A DNA stretch of 64,000 bases from Dipylidium caninum. Taxonomy: Eukaryota > Platyhelminthes > Cestoda > Cyclophyllidea > Dipylidiidae. The translations under genes were made by a program, and so were the position numbers. The notes under the pieces were generated by a model that worked only from the letters and a program-made list of their open reading frames with translations, was not told the DNA's origin and made no database searches. Numbering within the stretch: the stretch's first letter is position 1; each line of letters starts with the position of its first letter. This document shows, one piece after another, positions 13,203-25,600 of the stretch. The stretch is taken from positions 1 through 64,000 of the forward strand of contig QEYB01001398.1 in assembly GCA_017562135.1 (NCBI GenBank), in the 5' to 3' direction.

Positions 13203-13635
13203 AAGGTTTAACTTGCCAGAAAAAGTGCCCAAAGGGCTGGAAACGCCGCCTCGCCTCGCCGCGGTCCGTCCGTGCGGAGCAGGCGACTCGGCCGACCCGG
13301 CGGGCGCTGAGGCGGGGCTGGCGACGCCGGACGCCGTGCCGTGTCGACGGCGGCCGCGCCAGGGCCACCAACACAACAAGTGTCGACGGGATGCACTGCA
13401 AGTCGCGAGGGCGGGGCCACGCGGGGGGGGGGAGGGGTGGGGCGCGGGGGCGGGACGGTGGAGCCAAACAACTGTTTGCCCCAGTGTGACGAGTGGCAGC
13501 AGCTGTTCGGGGCACAACTGCAGTTGGAACAGCACGAACGCCAGCACCGAGGACGATGTCGGCGACTGCACCAGTGGCGCCCGCGAGGCTGCTCCCCGTC
13601 CGAGGGAGATTCGCGCCCGTCTCTCCTCCATGTGA
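13203..13635 (+). CDS. Candidate exon(s) of the unrecognised gene; 3' end unresolved
   Basis: After a strong acceptor (pyrimidine tract, ACTTGCAG) the frame inherited from the preceding exon reads RFNLPEKVPKGLETP and stays open to a stop at 13635. Only the first ~20 codons look convincing. Beyond that the frame turns Arg/Gly/Ala-rich and could be intronic. A second acceptor-like site (TTTGCCCCAG at 13476-13485) and an open frame reading CDEWQQLFGAQLQLEQHERQ suggest that another exon may begin near 13486. The true 3' boundary is unknown; the interval given is the open frame. Confidence 0.3.
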
Positions 13636-16600
13636 ATTTCGTTGTGCGTGTGGAGTTTAACCGATTTTCACACCTAACCGGACACAGTAGTTTCGCCAGC
13701 ATCGTCCAACGACTTTCGGCTGTTGAGCGAATGCTGAACAGCAAGACTGCAAAGGGGAGGGGGAAATTTTGCCAGCTGAAACGGTCCTCCTGCGTTACTG
13801 CGCCTCCCAATCCCGGCTCCCGTTTGCGCGCCACTCACCGGCTGTCCGAGCTCTCTAATGCGTGGCGTTAAAAGGTGCCGCGGAGTGGCGGGACAATTGT
13901 GCAGCGAGCGTCGACGCCGGTCGCTGCCGCCTTTCCGCCGGCCGCCTGACAGCGGTGGGGCGAGTGGGGAGCCTCCCCCCCATCCGGAGTCCCCGGGCCG
14001 CGGAGCCCGCGTCGCCAACACTCTTCGCTTTTAGCAGTGGACTCGGGTGTCTGGCGGCCTCCGACTGCACCACCGGGTCCAGCCTCCTGCGAGGGCCGTT
14101 CAGGTCAAACCGGGACCTGCGGCCCCCTCCGCCGCCCTCCGCGGAGAGCGCCACCAGCGCGGTGTCTCTCCCGATTGAGGACAGCCAGCGCGACAGTCTC
14201 CACTTTGGCCACAGCAGGCAGTGACGCCGTCGCTCGCATGTTGAACAGTTCGTGGCGATGGTGCCTTCGTGGTAGCGCGACATCAACTATTCCACGCAAG
14301 GTGGGGCGGAAGAGCTTCAGCCCCGCTTGCAAAGAAGCACGGTGAGATCTTATCAGGCGGGACGTCTTCCGCAGGCGCCGATAACCATTCCGGTGTGCGA
14401 CTTTGGAAAGCGCTGCCTGGCACCTCCCTTTCAGCCAGGCCCCACGCGCCCTCCCGCCTGCCTGCCTGCCTGAAACAAACTCGCCGAAACACCTAATTTC
14501 CGCCGTGCTGAGACATGATGGAGAAGTTGTTGTGAACGCTTAAACAGGGTGCCACTAAAGACCTTCCTTTTAATCAGCCTTGAAGACGACAGTTGTCTGC
14601 GTAAAAGCGAGGGGCGCCCGAGGCAGTCGAGACGACTCGAAGCTGCCGAGGTCGGTGCTGCCCGGCCACGTAAGGGGCTGCGAGCGCGGAATTAGCGCAA
14701 ATCCCACGCGGCCAGCAGATGAGACTCCGATTTGGCTGCAGGGGTCAGAGGATGCTGCTTGGTTCTCAACCCACGCGGCTCCCCACCTCGCGACGAATGT
14801 CGACTCGATGCGCGCCGAGCGAGGCAACTTCTGCGGAACGGGATGTAGCCTTCGGTGATTTCGGCGGAGAAGGGGAGGGAGGAGGCGGCTCTGGGCACCG
14901 CGGGAGGCCGCCTTGCGCCCGGGGTGCGTCGTCCAACGGGAAGCGGGTGTGTGGCGGTGGCGAACCCACCGAGGACTCCTGACTTCGCTCCTCCCCGCGG
15001 GCCTCCGGTGGGCAGCGGCGATGGCGTCCGGAGGGCGAGTCGTTGCAATGAAAAGGACATCGTCACTTCGCCCGAAAACGCTCTGCTAAATGTTTTCTGT
15101 CAATATTGGCAGCATAGAGAAGGAAAGCAAGCGAAGAGGGGACAGTCAACTTTGATTTGACAAGACCTTTCGCAGCTAATGCCAAATATTTCCAGGGTCG
15201 CAAATGACAACTGCAAAAAGGCGCGCTGACTCGAACCGTCGGCTGATCCCAGAAGGCGCGGACGTTGTCAAATCTGCTAGGACGGGAAGTGAGAAAACTC
15301 CGGTGAAATGCCTAACCGAGCGAATATTGGTCTGTTGAAGTGAAGTCGCCTCTCCACACGACCCAGCGTGCTCCCGACGAGGTTCTGGAACATCGACAAC
15401 CCAGCGCAATTCCCTCCACCTTGTCGATCTCATTGCGCTGGGTGGAAAGGCGTTTCAGCAAGCCTCCGACTGGACCGGCCATCAGCGGACTGGAGGGGCG
15501 GCGGATCATCAGCGTTTGCCCCTTTTAATGCCCAACGCGGCACCTACGTGGGCATAGAGAAAGTGCTCCACAAAAAATTCGACCAAAATGAAAGCAAACA
15601 AAAAAACTGGCGACTTTTTGCGTTTGGCAGAAGCAGCCTCGACCAGCGGCCGGAGATGGGCGGGGAGCGAAATCGGCTGGGTGGAGGTCTGCCCCCTGGA
15701 AGCATATTAATCACGAGGAGGGAATCCCATGAATCGCATGCAGGAGAAACAGCTTTCATTAATTATTTCCGCCATCAAAGAAACGTCCGAGTATAAAAAG
15801 CCATAAAAGATCACCTTTTGGCAGGGTTTCATGAGGAAACGTGATTAGCGCTGGGTAGGAGAACCTCGAAAGCCCCTCGGAGAGCCTCGAGGCAACCAGG
15901 GGCGATTGATTTATCGACTTATCGATTGGCAAGGCGACGAAGTGCGTTTGGGGGGACGCAGGAAGTCGAGTGCATACGCTTTTGCACGGACGTTCTCACA
16001 CGAGGCAGCAGCTTTCCGCATGCCGGCCGAGGTGGTCCGCATGTCCGCTGGCGAGGCGTCCGCCCGTCGTCCGCCAGCAACGACCGTCCCGTCGGGCACG
16101 CCACAGTCCCGGCAGGGGTGGGGACCAGGGGGGCCGTCGAAATGCCTTTTGTGGAGGAGCAGCCTTCCCCCCAGTCACCTTCGACTGTGACGGCGTTCGA
16201 GGTGCGTCGTGCAGCGCATTCAAACCAGGCAGGCCGCCGCCACGCCCTTCGTGGTGAGGTTGAGGACCTTTGCACGACGGCGGGAGGATTTCCTCTGACT
16301 CACTGCGGGTGACAGGGCAGCAAAATGCCTCGACAATCTCTCCATCAGCGCGTCCGGCGGGCGGAGGTGGTAAATCTTGATTAGACCCTCTTCCTGACTC
16401 ACCTCCCCGACTGATTGCGCTTCCTACCTCGGCCGCGCGGAAGCCCAACCACCGAGGTGGGTCGGGAGAGTCGCTTGGTGAGGCCTCCCGATGGGGGATC
16501 GTTAAACGGGGCATAAAGTTCCGCCGGCAGTGGAGTTACAGCCCCTCCACTCAGCGAGTCGATGCGACGTTTGTGAATTATGCATGTCTCCGGATTACAG

Positions 16601-17475
16601 CACGGGGCGGTCGCTTTCCCTGACCAGCGGGAATGGAGCGTCGGCCGATGGGTCACGCGAGCCGTGGACGGTGTCCGTGGCTGAACGGTGTCCGCGCCGT
16701 CGCTCCCCTGGCACAGAGGCATCTGCCACCCGGTGCGCGGAGTGAGCAAACCGTAAAGCCGGACTTTGAATGGCTGGTGGGGCGTCCGGGGCTGCGTGGA
16801 GGCGTGGAGTGAAGTGAGGCCCTAAAAAGTCGCCACTCTTGTCATGCTTTCACGCACTTCTCTTTCACGGCTGTGTTTGACAGTGATTAAATTAGGCCAA
16901 GGAAGTGAGGAGTGGACTGATTTGACGCATTCAACGAAAGAAGTGGAGACAGTTGGGGGAGCGCGAGAGAGAGAGAGCGAGAGAGCGAGAGAGCGAGAGG
17001 GATCAAACCAGTTACACCCCCAATGCGGCGACACGTTTACCCCATAACTGGAAATTGGTGAATGTCCCCTCGCATTCTCGACTCCATGCAGGCGGAGGAC
17101 GCGTTCGCGTCGGAGAACAGACTCCTTCGCCGCCTGAAAGTGTCGCCGCCGCGGTGCTCGTCTTTGCCCCAATGCAGACAGCGGCGGTGCAGATCAGCAA
17201 GCGGAAGGTCCCGCGGGGGGGGGGGGGGGGGAAAGAGGACCCGAGCATTCCAATCGAGAGGCAAAATCTCTTCCAGCACCAAATCAGAGTCCCTGTGGGC
17301 GTTGGCACGCGCGGACGAGTGGCGGAAAAACCGTCCGAAAGGCACTGAGGCCGCCGAAACCTCGAGATCTGCCATCCTGGGCAGTCCGCCTCTCAGCGTC
17401 TCGCCACGAGTCCTCGCTGACAAAAGATTTCCCCTCCAAATTCGGAGGATGACCACCTTGAATTTCTCTCAACAG
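13636..17475 (+). other. GC-rich stretch without supportable exons
   Basis: Chance open frames occur on both strands. It holds a GA-rich tract (16961-17000) and a run of 17 G (17215-17231). Exons of the left gene may be hidden here, since a gap remains before the terminal exon at 17476. Confidence 0.35.
17215..17231. repeat. Poly-G run (17 bases)
   Basis: Seventeen consecutive G on the plus strand, preceded by CCGC. Homopolymers of this length are sequencing and assembly hazards. Confidence 0.9.
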
Positions 17476-17527
17476 GTTCATTGCCACCACGGGTGGAACT
17501 CTGCGCCTCCTGATACCATTTTCATGA
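17476..17527 (+). CDS. Candidate terminal exon of the left gene
   Basis: An acceptor (TTTCTCTCAACAG) is followed, if entered after phase 2, by FIATTGGTLRLLIPFS and a TGA at 17525-17527. A second frame (VHCHHGW...) stays open to 17583, so the frame is not certain. AATAAA lies ~100 bases after the first stop. I considered a calcium-channel alpha-2/delta match because of the FIAT-GG-R pattern, but such a protein should continue for hundreds of residues, so I do not assign it. Confidence 0.4.
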
Positions 17528-17628
17528 ATCCAACGACAGCAGAACACACACCTTTATTCCACCACCTTATTTATTGCCGCTAGCATAACAAATTGTAGTA
17601 GGACCCTTGCGAGAAAACCAACAGTAAC

Positions 17629-17634
17629 AATAAA
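17629..17634 (+). terminator. Polyadenylation signal AATAAA for the plus-strand gene
   Basis: AATAAA lies ~100 bases downstream of the candidate terminal stop, at the border where sequence turns AT-rich. This fits a plus-strand 3' end near 17650. Confidence 0.55.
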
Positions 17635-18829
17635 CATCTCCTAAAATTTGTGTCGCCCTGTTTGGTTAGGTGCTAAATTTGAAGGAGGAAGGGCCAAAAT
17701 CCCAGACACTCATAATCCTCCCTCCCATTGGTGAGCATTTATGACGAGGGACTTTCGTTTTTCGTCCGATAACTGCCTGCAGAAGCGACGACTCCACACC
17801 CGTCAGCAAATGCGGGCGGCATCATGGGGGCATGAAATAATCCCGCAAGGGCAAGGATTGCTCATAAACGCCCTTATCACCGTTTGACTGAGCGCGACCC
17901 CATTGGTCGCCGTCAATGTCAGTGATAAACTAGACATCACGCAAATTGAATAGAAGCCCTCAATGAGCCTCACTTCCGGTCCACAAACTTAGCTTCTTTT
18001 ATGATCTGCGAGGGGATCATCGCGCTTCCATGACTAGAGCCCGTTAGTCTACATTTTTTCCGCATAAAGGGATAATTTTAGGGGATTTCACACAAAACCG
18101 CGCACTTTATGGCCATTAAGCTCGGTTGAGTGTTCTCATTTCAGGATGGAACGGGTTTTTGAAGTATCTCCCAATTATATATAAATCGATATTAATTAGA
18201 AGGCAAAAGCCATCACTAACACGGTTGCGACGCTCAAAGCTCTCTGCCTATTGGTGCAAGGGGAACCAATGGGGAGAGGATTTTTCCCCGTTATCGTAAA
18301 ATCGATTATTCAGGCAGCACTAATGCTCATGAGGCCACGACAGAGGGCCCTTTAGCTCTCCTTTGAGGATCATCCCCCTCCTATTCCATCCGCCATAGAA
18401 CTGTTACTTACTTGTGGTCCACGAATTTGAGAATAACTTTTATCACTTATTTTTTCCATTTAGCATAACACAGAATTTCTTTTTTTAGGTGAGCTTTGGG
18501 ACAATACGATGTTTGCTGATTTTTGCAGAAAACGGAAGGAATAGCTCCTCTACTGACTGTTCGGCCTACTCTTCTCCCAAAGCGGTGCAGTAACGTTACT
18601 TTATAAACGCCTCTAGCTGCCTATTAGGGATTTTTTAACCATACATGCCAGCTGAAAGAAATACGTCTCGAATTAGTGCGCGATTTGCGTTAGAAAATTC
18701 TGAACCCAAAGCTTTTCGCGTTAAGCTCGTAAGGGCCCCCAGGTTTCCCCACAGATGGAAATACGCGGGCCTGGACGCACCAAATGACGAGCGTGGGACG
18801 CAAAATTCGGGAAGCAGGGCCAGTGACGT
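17635..18829. other. AT-richer spacer between convergent 3' ends
   Basis: No exon is supportable. It includes an AT-rich island at 18170-18200 with ATCGAT and TTAATTAG. It separates the plus-strand polyadenylation signal (17629) from the minus-strand signals (18830, 18870), so two genes converge across ~1.2 kb. Confidence 0.5.
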
Positions 18830-18875
18830 TTTATTTGAGATCTCAAAGGCCAGCAGATCAAAATACGCGTTTATT
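18830..18875 (-). terminator. Two polyadenylation signals of the protocadherin gene
   Basis: AATAAA appears on the minus strand at 18870-18875 and again at 18830-18835, ~145 and ~185 bases beyond the protocadherin stop codon (19021-19023). They imply a short 3' UTR ending near 18.8 kb. Confidence 0.65.
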
Positions 18876-19020
18876 TTGTTTCCATGTACACAATGAGACA
18901 CGCGAAGACGGTGGACGACCGTCGGTAGAAATGGCGGACGTGGAGGAGCCGAAGAAATGAAAAAGGAAGGTGTCAGGAAAGGTGAGGAAGAGTGGAAGGT
19001 GCCAGGCGCTCTCAAGTGGC

Positions 19021-19611
19021 CTACGTGGGAGCTTCCGTCGCAGAGGAACCTTCACTCACGGAGGCCGTCTTTTCTGCCACTTCCCCAACTCCTTTGTCGC
19101 CGCCTCCGTTGGCAGTCGTTGGGGCCGTGTCGGACGACACAGCGGCGGTGCCGGACGGAGGGGAGGTCGGAGAAGGCAGCAGCAGCCCGGCATTTCCTGT
19201 GAAGGGCGGCACAAAGATGCAACTCCCTGTGATGGGGTCGAGGAAGGAAATGGAGGGTGTCGAAGTGGTCGACTCCGTTGCCAGCGCGTAGACGTCTGTT
19301 GGTAGTTCCGAGGAATGGTGGTGTTGGTGGAGGAGGAGACAGCCGGATGCAGGTGCCTCTGTCGCCGGCACGTTGGACGACATCTCAACGCTGGTGGCGG
19401 CCGCACTGGCGTTCACGAAATGGAGGTTTTGCAGACATCCCTCCAGTTGGCAGTAGGGCTTGAGGGTCACGTAAGCCTCCGAGGACTTTGCATCGTTGGT
19501 CCAGATCTCGGTGCGAACCAAGGCCTCGGTGGAGATGGGGAGGGTGATCAACTCGGTCGCGTTGTGGTTCTTCGTCAGAGAAGTTGGACATCCGTTCAAC
19601 TGTTTCATACG
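19021..19611 (-). CDS. Protocadherin exon 8 (C-terminal tail)
   Basis: The acceptor (pyrimidine-rich, CCATTTAAG) follows a phase-0 junction. Residues 1110-1305 begin RMKQLNGCPTSL, carry two Cys in a short loop (YCQLEGC), several N-x-S/T sequons of no meaning in a cytoplasmic tail, and end GSSATEAPT. Low-complexity Ser/Thr/Ala/Pro dominates. No PDZ-binding end is evident. Confidence 0.85.
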   Translation of the reverse strand, partial: RMKQLNGCPTSLTKNHNATELITLPISTEALVRTEIWTNDAKSSEAYVTLKPYCQLEGCLQNLHFVNASAAATSVEMSSNVPATEAPASGCLLLHQHHHSSELPTDVYALATESTTSTPSISFLDPITGSCIFVPPFTGNAGLLLPSPTSPPSGTAAVSSDTAPTTANGGGDKGVGEVAEKTASVSEGSSATEAPT

Positions 19612-22600
19612 CTTAAATGGAAAAATAACGAGGGGTGAAGGAGATTGGAGCAGCAGTAGTTGCCTCTCAGCGGCCCAACCACCAGTCCGGCATGGAAGAA
19701 TGCTTCGAGTGGCACGGCCCGGCAATGGCCGGCGGGGATCGAGACAGCGTCTGCAATGCTGCATGAATTTGCTGTCCTGGCCATCTCCACTGGCCTGATT
19801 TCCGCAAGAACCGACAATTGCGACGTAGTTGCAACACGGGAATGGTAAGTGTGCGAGCTTTGCAAAACAAAGCGGAGTAAATCTGGAGGATGCCGCGGAC
19901 ACACTGCGGGGTGAGATCATGAGAGTGAGGGTCCTCTCACCAGACCACGAACTATTTGAACTGAATGATGCCCCCGATGGGACGTGAAAATTAACTTAGT
20001 GGCTGACTCCACAAGGATGCAGGCTTCGCCCTTGACAGATGATGGGATACTCGAAAAAGGAAGAGGCCAAAAATAGCCACGACTTGACGGTCGCAGAAGG
20101 ACAAGACGACCAGCCATGTCACGACGACGAGACACCACAAGACTGTCGCTGCCGGGGCCCCCCTCAACCGCGCACCCCCCCCCCCTCGGATTTCCGGCGC
20201 CTCACCCGTCAGGTCGCACACGCGGCCTCCTCCGCCCCGCCCCGCCCCTCTCCTCGCCTCCTCGCCTCTCCCGGTCGAAATTCCACCAACCCCATGTGGA
20301 CTGGAGTCGCATCTCAACTGGCCCGCGACCGCTCCTGGTGCACTCGCTGGCTCCAGTCCCGCCTCCACGGGCCCGGACGAGCGCTGCCCGGGTCGGCTGC
20401 CACGTCGGCGGAGAACGGCGCTGTTGCATCAATCACCGCCGCCCCAACGCGTACGTGTGTGTGTGTGTGTGTGTTCCCTGGGCAGTGTGGGGGTTTGGGG
20501 GCGGAGGCGGAGGCGGAAGCGGAGGCGGAGGCCCAAATCCGTTCACATGGGCGAGGCAACGTGGAATAAAAAGCGAGGCGGTTCGGAGGCAACAAAAGGC
20601 GAAGGGTCACACATGGAGGAAGCGGAGGAGGAAGGGGCGGACGTGGCTGATCTCCCCTGCGCTCCACCGTCTCGGTGCCCCCCACGGAATGAGCAGGAAA
20701 GATTGTGCTAGCAGGCGTGAGAGTATCGCCTCTGGACCGTGGCTGAGGGACACGACGCGTGGCGGGGATAGAAAGCCGGCCGACGTCAAGGCGACTCTCT
20801 GCCATGCCCCGCCCCGCCCCGTCCATTTGAGCTGCTGGAGAGGAAGCGACGCCGGACAAGCGGTCTGCCACGCCTGGGGGTGAAGGCATCCGACTGAGGC
20901 GGTGACGAAGTGCTTCGCCACCATCTTCTCGGACTGCAGGACACGCGTATCATCCTGAACCTCCCCAACTGTGTCGCTCAACTGTCTGCCACGCTTGGTC
21001 GAGTGCCGTTTCGGTCTCCGCCAAATGCCCGCAAAGCGCAGGAACCCGCATGTCAAACGGAAAGGGCTCCCGGCGAGGGGAGGGGGGGGAGCCACGTTCC
21101 CGCCACCTAGCTTGCCAGTTCAGCGTTGCACATGGGGACCGGTCTGCATCATCAGGGAGCCGCGACAAAGTAGCGGGCGGGGACGTGTTCCCCTGCTTCG
21201 GGTCACGAGCCGCGGGGAACGTCCCAGCCAGCGGGGATTCGTCAGCCTCGGATGTTGTCAAAACATAGTCACGGGCACTTGAGGAGGAGGAGGGGGAGGT
21301 GTACGATTTCGGACACGGACCGGAAAGGGATAGCATCTTGCCAGCCACGTGATGTCTCCTGGAAAGAGGCTCGCGCTCTCTCTGAAGTGACTTTGCGATC
21401 CATCGAGTGCCCATGGGGGCGGGGCGCAACCGTGGAAGGTGGAGCGACAGATAGACGCAGAGACACGAGCGAGAACACAAAGAGACAGGCGCGCAGACGG
21501 AGGCCACGAAGATCCTTCTCAGGGTTGCGCGGTTTGCCTCGGGATCTTTTGTGGACCGTCGTGGCGCGGACAGTGCGCCCCTTGGCTCGCACCTCCGGCC
21601 AACAGAGGCAACATCGAAACTCTGGAAGTGATCGGCCTTCCACTGCGCCGCACGGCTTCCTGCGGAGACCTCAGTGGACGAGAGAAGAGGACGAACGTCG
21701 GTTCGGCGAGGGAGGGAGGGGGGGAGGCAAGACGCAGTTTCGGGCTTGCCAGGTGCGTATTTTACGAGGGACGGCGGCCAACGCAGGAGTTGAGAGTGAG
21801 AAAGAGGGCCGCTTCAACGCCCTGCGTACAACCGGTGTGTCAAACGACAGCGCACGTCCGGAGAGCGAAGGTGGCGGGAGGGACTGGGACGCGCAGGGAA
21901 GGCAAGGTGACCCGCTCAAATGAGGGGTGGGGGATAAATCAATGCCCCCGCCTCCTCCGTCCACCCTCAAACCCATTTTGCGCTCCGCCACTCTCCGTTT
22001 GCGTGGACAAGGAGTGCGACAAAGCGAAGGTGGGGCTTATTCCGAGTGGACTCTTCCCTGCCCCCTCGGCGTCCGCGAAAGGCAGTGGCGCGTTGGGGCG
22101 GGGACCACAGCCGTGGTGCCTGTCAGCAGGGCGGGAGGAAGTCTTTCTCGAGACCCAGAGCATCGTCTGCGAGGCGAGAATCTCCGCTAGACTCACTCAG
22201 CCCGGAAGGCTCAATGTGGTGCACCGCCGGAGGCATTTGGCAATGCACTCACCGTTGACGCGGGTGGTCCTGTAGCAGAAGCATCCGTGGAGGAGGTGGG
22301 CGCCTGCGGCAGGAGGTAGAAGTCGCCACCGGACGCGGTGGAGGCCGACGCCGAGGTGACGGCGGCGGGAGGGGCGGAGGAGAGGAGATAGGCGAAGGCG
22401 GCGGGCGGTGGCCCCAGCGCTGCAGACGTCGTCTTCGTCGGCGGGGCCGTGAGGCCGCCGGCGCTCAGTCGGTGTCGGGGGAGGGAGGTCATGCGGATGG
22501 TGTAGCAGGAGGGTTCGGTGAGGTGCGACGCAATCTGATGAAATTCGCCCTTTCCGTTTCCTCGGGCCTTAAATGTACTTTCCCCGCTGCTTTCACCGTC

Positions 22601-25600
22601 CCTCTCGTCGTAGTCTGAAAGGAGGAGGAGGAGGAGGAGGATAAAAAAGCTTTCCGAGACTTCGTTCCAGACACCAGAGCGAAGATAGGAGGAATGGTCG
22701 GGTGGAACGAGGTCCTCAGGGTTCCCAACACCGACGCAGGAAAAAATACTCGTCTCTGGATGTCAAGCAAGCGAACGCAAGAGATATCGGCTGTCCTTGA
22801 AACCCAAAAAGGGATCTTTTTGGTCTTTTACTGATGTGAAACGAATGGTGCGCCGCAATTCCATCCTAAGTTCCTTGGCTCGTTGTAGGCCCACATCCCT
22901 GACACCCGCGCTCTTCACCCGCTGTTTCTCCTCCCACTGCTTCCATCCACCCGAGTTGGAGTCTCCGTTGCCACTAACAACACTTGGTGGCATCAGATGC
23001 CGTTGCAGAGGATGAAGGCCCGCCCCCCACGCAGTCACGAACACTGGCGAAACCTGCCTTTCGCCTGCCTTTCGGAGCTGCTTCCCGGCAGCCACGGTTG
23101 TTGAAGGAGCCACATTTGAGACCGGATGTCGCGAAATTGTGGAGAGTGGAGGTGGCAACAAGTCGTCGAAGCAGGCCACACCGCGGCTACCCCCAGTTGG
23201 CGAAGAGGAATGTATCGGCCAGCGAGTCGCGAGAGCCGTGTTTGGACGGCGGGGAGAACAGGAAGAGGAATACGAAACTACGGCGAGAGAGGAAGAAAAG
23301 CGCTAACTACCGCCCAGAGACACGCTCTGGACGCGGAGTAGGGAGGAGGGGGGCGGTGGGGCTGAGACCGAAAACTCGTTGCCGACGACTTCCAAAAATC
23401 GCCAATTTATTCACAATCTATGGCAGCGCGTGAGCGAGTGGACCGCCGTTCGTGGTAGGTTTGGCGTTCACCTGGGCGGAGTTTCGCCCGGATTTCTGGT
23501 AATGGAAGGCGTGGAATGAGGGGATGCTGGGGGACGAACAATGGCTCCAGGCAAAGCGGAAGTAAGCAGCCGAGTGTGTTTCACTTTAAGTGTCCCAGAA
23601 GGAGCCTCTTTCGCCGTCGAGTGGACCCTCAGCACCACAGAAGCGAACGACTAAGGGGCTCCGACGGCTGGAAGGCGCGGGGAGGGGGCCGACGTCAGGC
23701 CCTCTTCGCCGGTGGGCTCCACAGCCACGGATGGGTGACCGCATGCGCTGACGACCCCGAATTCAAGCGTGTGTAGGCGCCTCTCACCCCTTCCCCCCTG
23801 TCTTTTGGGGGGCGCGTCTGAGGGCGCCGCAAAACTTCAAGCGCTGCAGAGGAGGAAAGAGAGGGGAGGACATGAGCGCAGTGGCTGTCTTCCGGCTTGT
23901 TGGCGGAGAGCGGCACACTACTGAGGAAAAGGTCTGCCCCACGAGGAGCGTTGGAGGCGAGAGGGCAGGGGAAAAGGCCTCTGTGCAGGACAAATGATTT
24001 AACGCGCTCCATTGCCACCGTGGACCCGCTAATACTCCGCCTCCGCGCCGCCGCCCTGCCCGGTCCGCCTCGGCCGCCTCCGAGGCGACGAACATGTCGC
24101 GGTCGGGGCGGTTGTGTTGCGAGCGACTGGGTCAGTCTCTCTCCAAGCAGTGCGGGCGGACGAGGAGGACACGCGGTCTCTGCACTCTCGGAGGCTGTTC
24201 GCGGTCAAGACTCGACAGTCCATGTCGGGGCGGACCATCGGAACAAGCGGATAGACGAGGCGGACGTGTCTCCCTCTGAGACGCAAGTGTGAAATGCGGT
24301 GATGGGGGGGGGGGGCGATTATTATTTCCGCGCAAACGAGAGATGAACCTTGACAATTACACACAGGAAACATAAGAAAACATGAAATGTTGATTATTCA
24401 GCCAGATTTAAGACCCACTTTAACTGAGTTTCACCCTCAATTATTAAGCCCGCTCGGCGCATTTTGCGTGGGTCGTGGAATGGCGGGCAAGGAGGGGCCG
24501 GTGCTGGCGCTTCAGCTGCCCCTCGCGCCGGAGATGGGGAGGGCGGGTCGCCGCGATGCCACCGACTCCCGGATGTGCAAGAGCACAACCACGAGGAAGA
24601 AGCCGCCTGCCAGACAGGCGTGTGGAAGAGAGGTTGCAGCCGATGAGGTTCATCGTGGTGGAGGCTTGCGACAGGCCTTTGCGCAGGTCTCCCGCGGAGA
24701 GGACTGTGCCCCGTCTGGGCCTGCCTCTCCGCGACTGACCACCTACTTCGCCCACGGGGGACAGTCTCTCTCTGACCTAATGTTCACCGCGATTCCAGGG
24801 CGACAGGCGCGCTAGCTGCTGCCAAACTGACCACCGCCGGTTAGTTAAGCGGGACGGGGGAGGCAGACGAACACCCACCTGCCGGTTTGTAGCTGTCCAA
24901 ATTTGTCGAAAAGTACTTCCTCGTGTTGGAGTTCACTTCTACGAAGCCGTTCACCTTCGAGTCGCCACTTGCGAAGCGCCGTGGAGGTTGCCGCCGCTGC
25001 CACTGCCTCTGCCGTCTCCCCTGGCGAGTCCGGAGACGTCGGCAGAAGACGATGAAGGCGATGAGGAGGGAGAGTGAGATGAAGACCACTCCAGCGACCA
25101 CATAGATTACCACCATCGCTTCTGTGCCGAGGAAGCCCATTCCCAGGCCAGTGGCATCGCTGCCAACACCGCCGATCATCCCGTCGTTGGGTCCGAGACC
25201 GAGCAAAAAGTCGTTGTGCAAACCGACGGGCGGAGACGAGTCGACCAGAAGAACCACGTCTGTCTGCGAGGTCTGCGCAAGCGCGCCATGGTCTCGGGCC
25301 TCAATTCGCAGCGTGTGGGTGCCCTGAAGGAGGAAACGAAGACTTCGCATGTCGCCATGAAACGCTCTGTCGCTCCCTCGATTGCATGAGCAAAACGAGC
25401 CCATCACCACCCGCCCCTTTAGAACTGTCTTGACGCGACGCCAGCCCGCTTTCACCCCTCGCCGCCTCCCGAACTCGCCCAAAGTCCGTTTAGCTGGCTG
25501 CGTGGCCACCTGATCGGCGCAAACTCGTGGCGCTGGGAATAATAACGATTCGGTGGCCTTGTAAACGGGGAGAAAAGACCTGCTGGCGATGACTGTGCCG

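Noticed and set aside
17476..17527. Calcium-channel alpha-2/delta assignment of the FIATTGGTLR segment
   Set aside because: The similarity covers about ten residues and the protein would stop far too early; the other exons of the left gene show no alpha-2/delta features.
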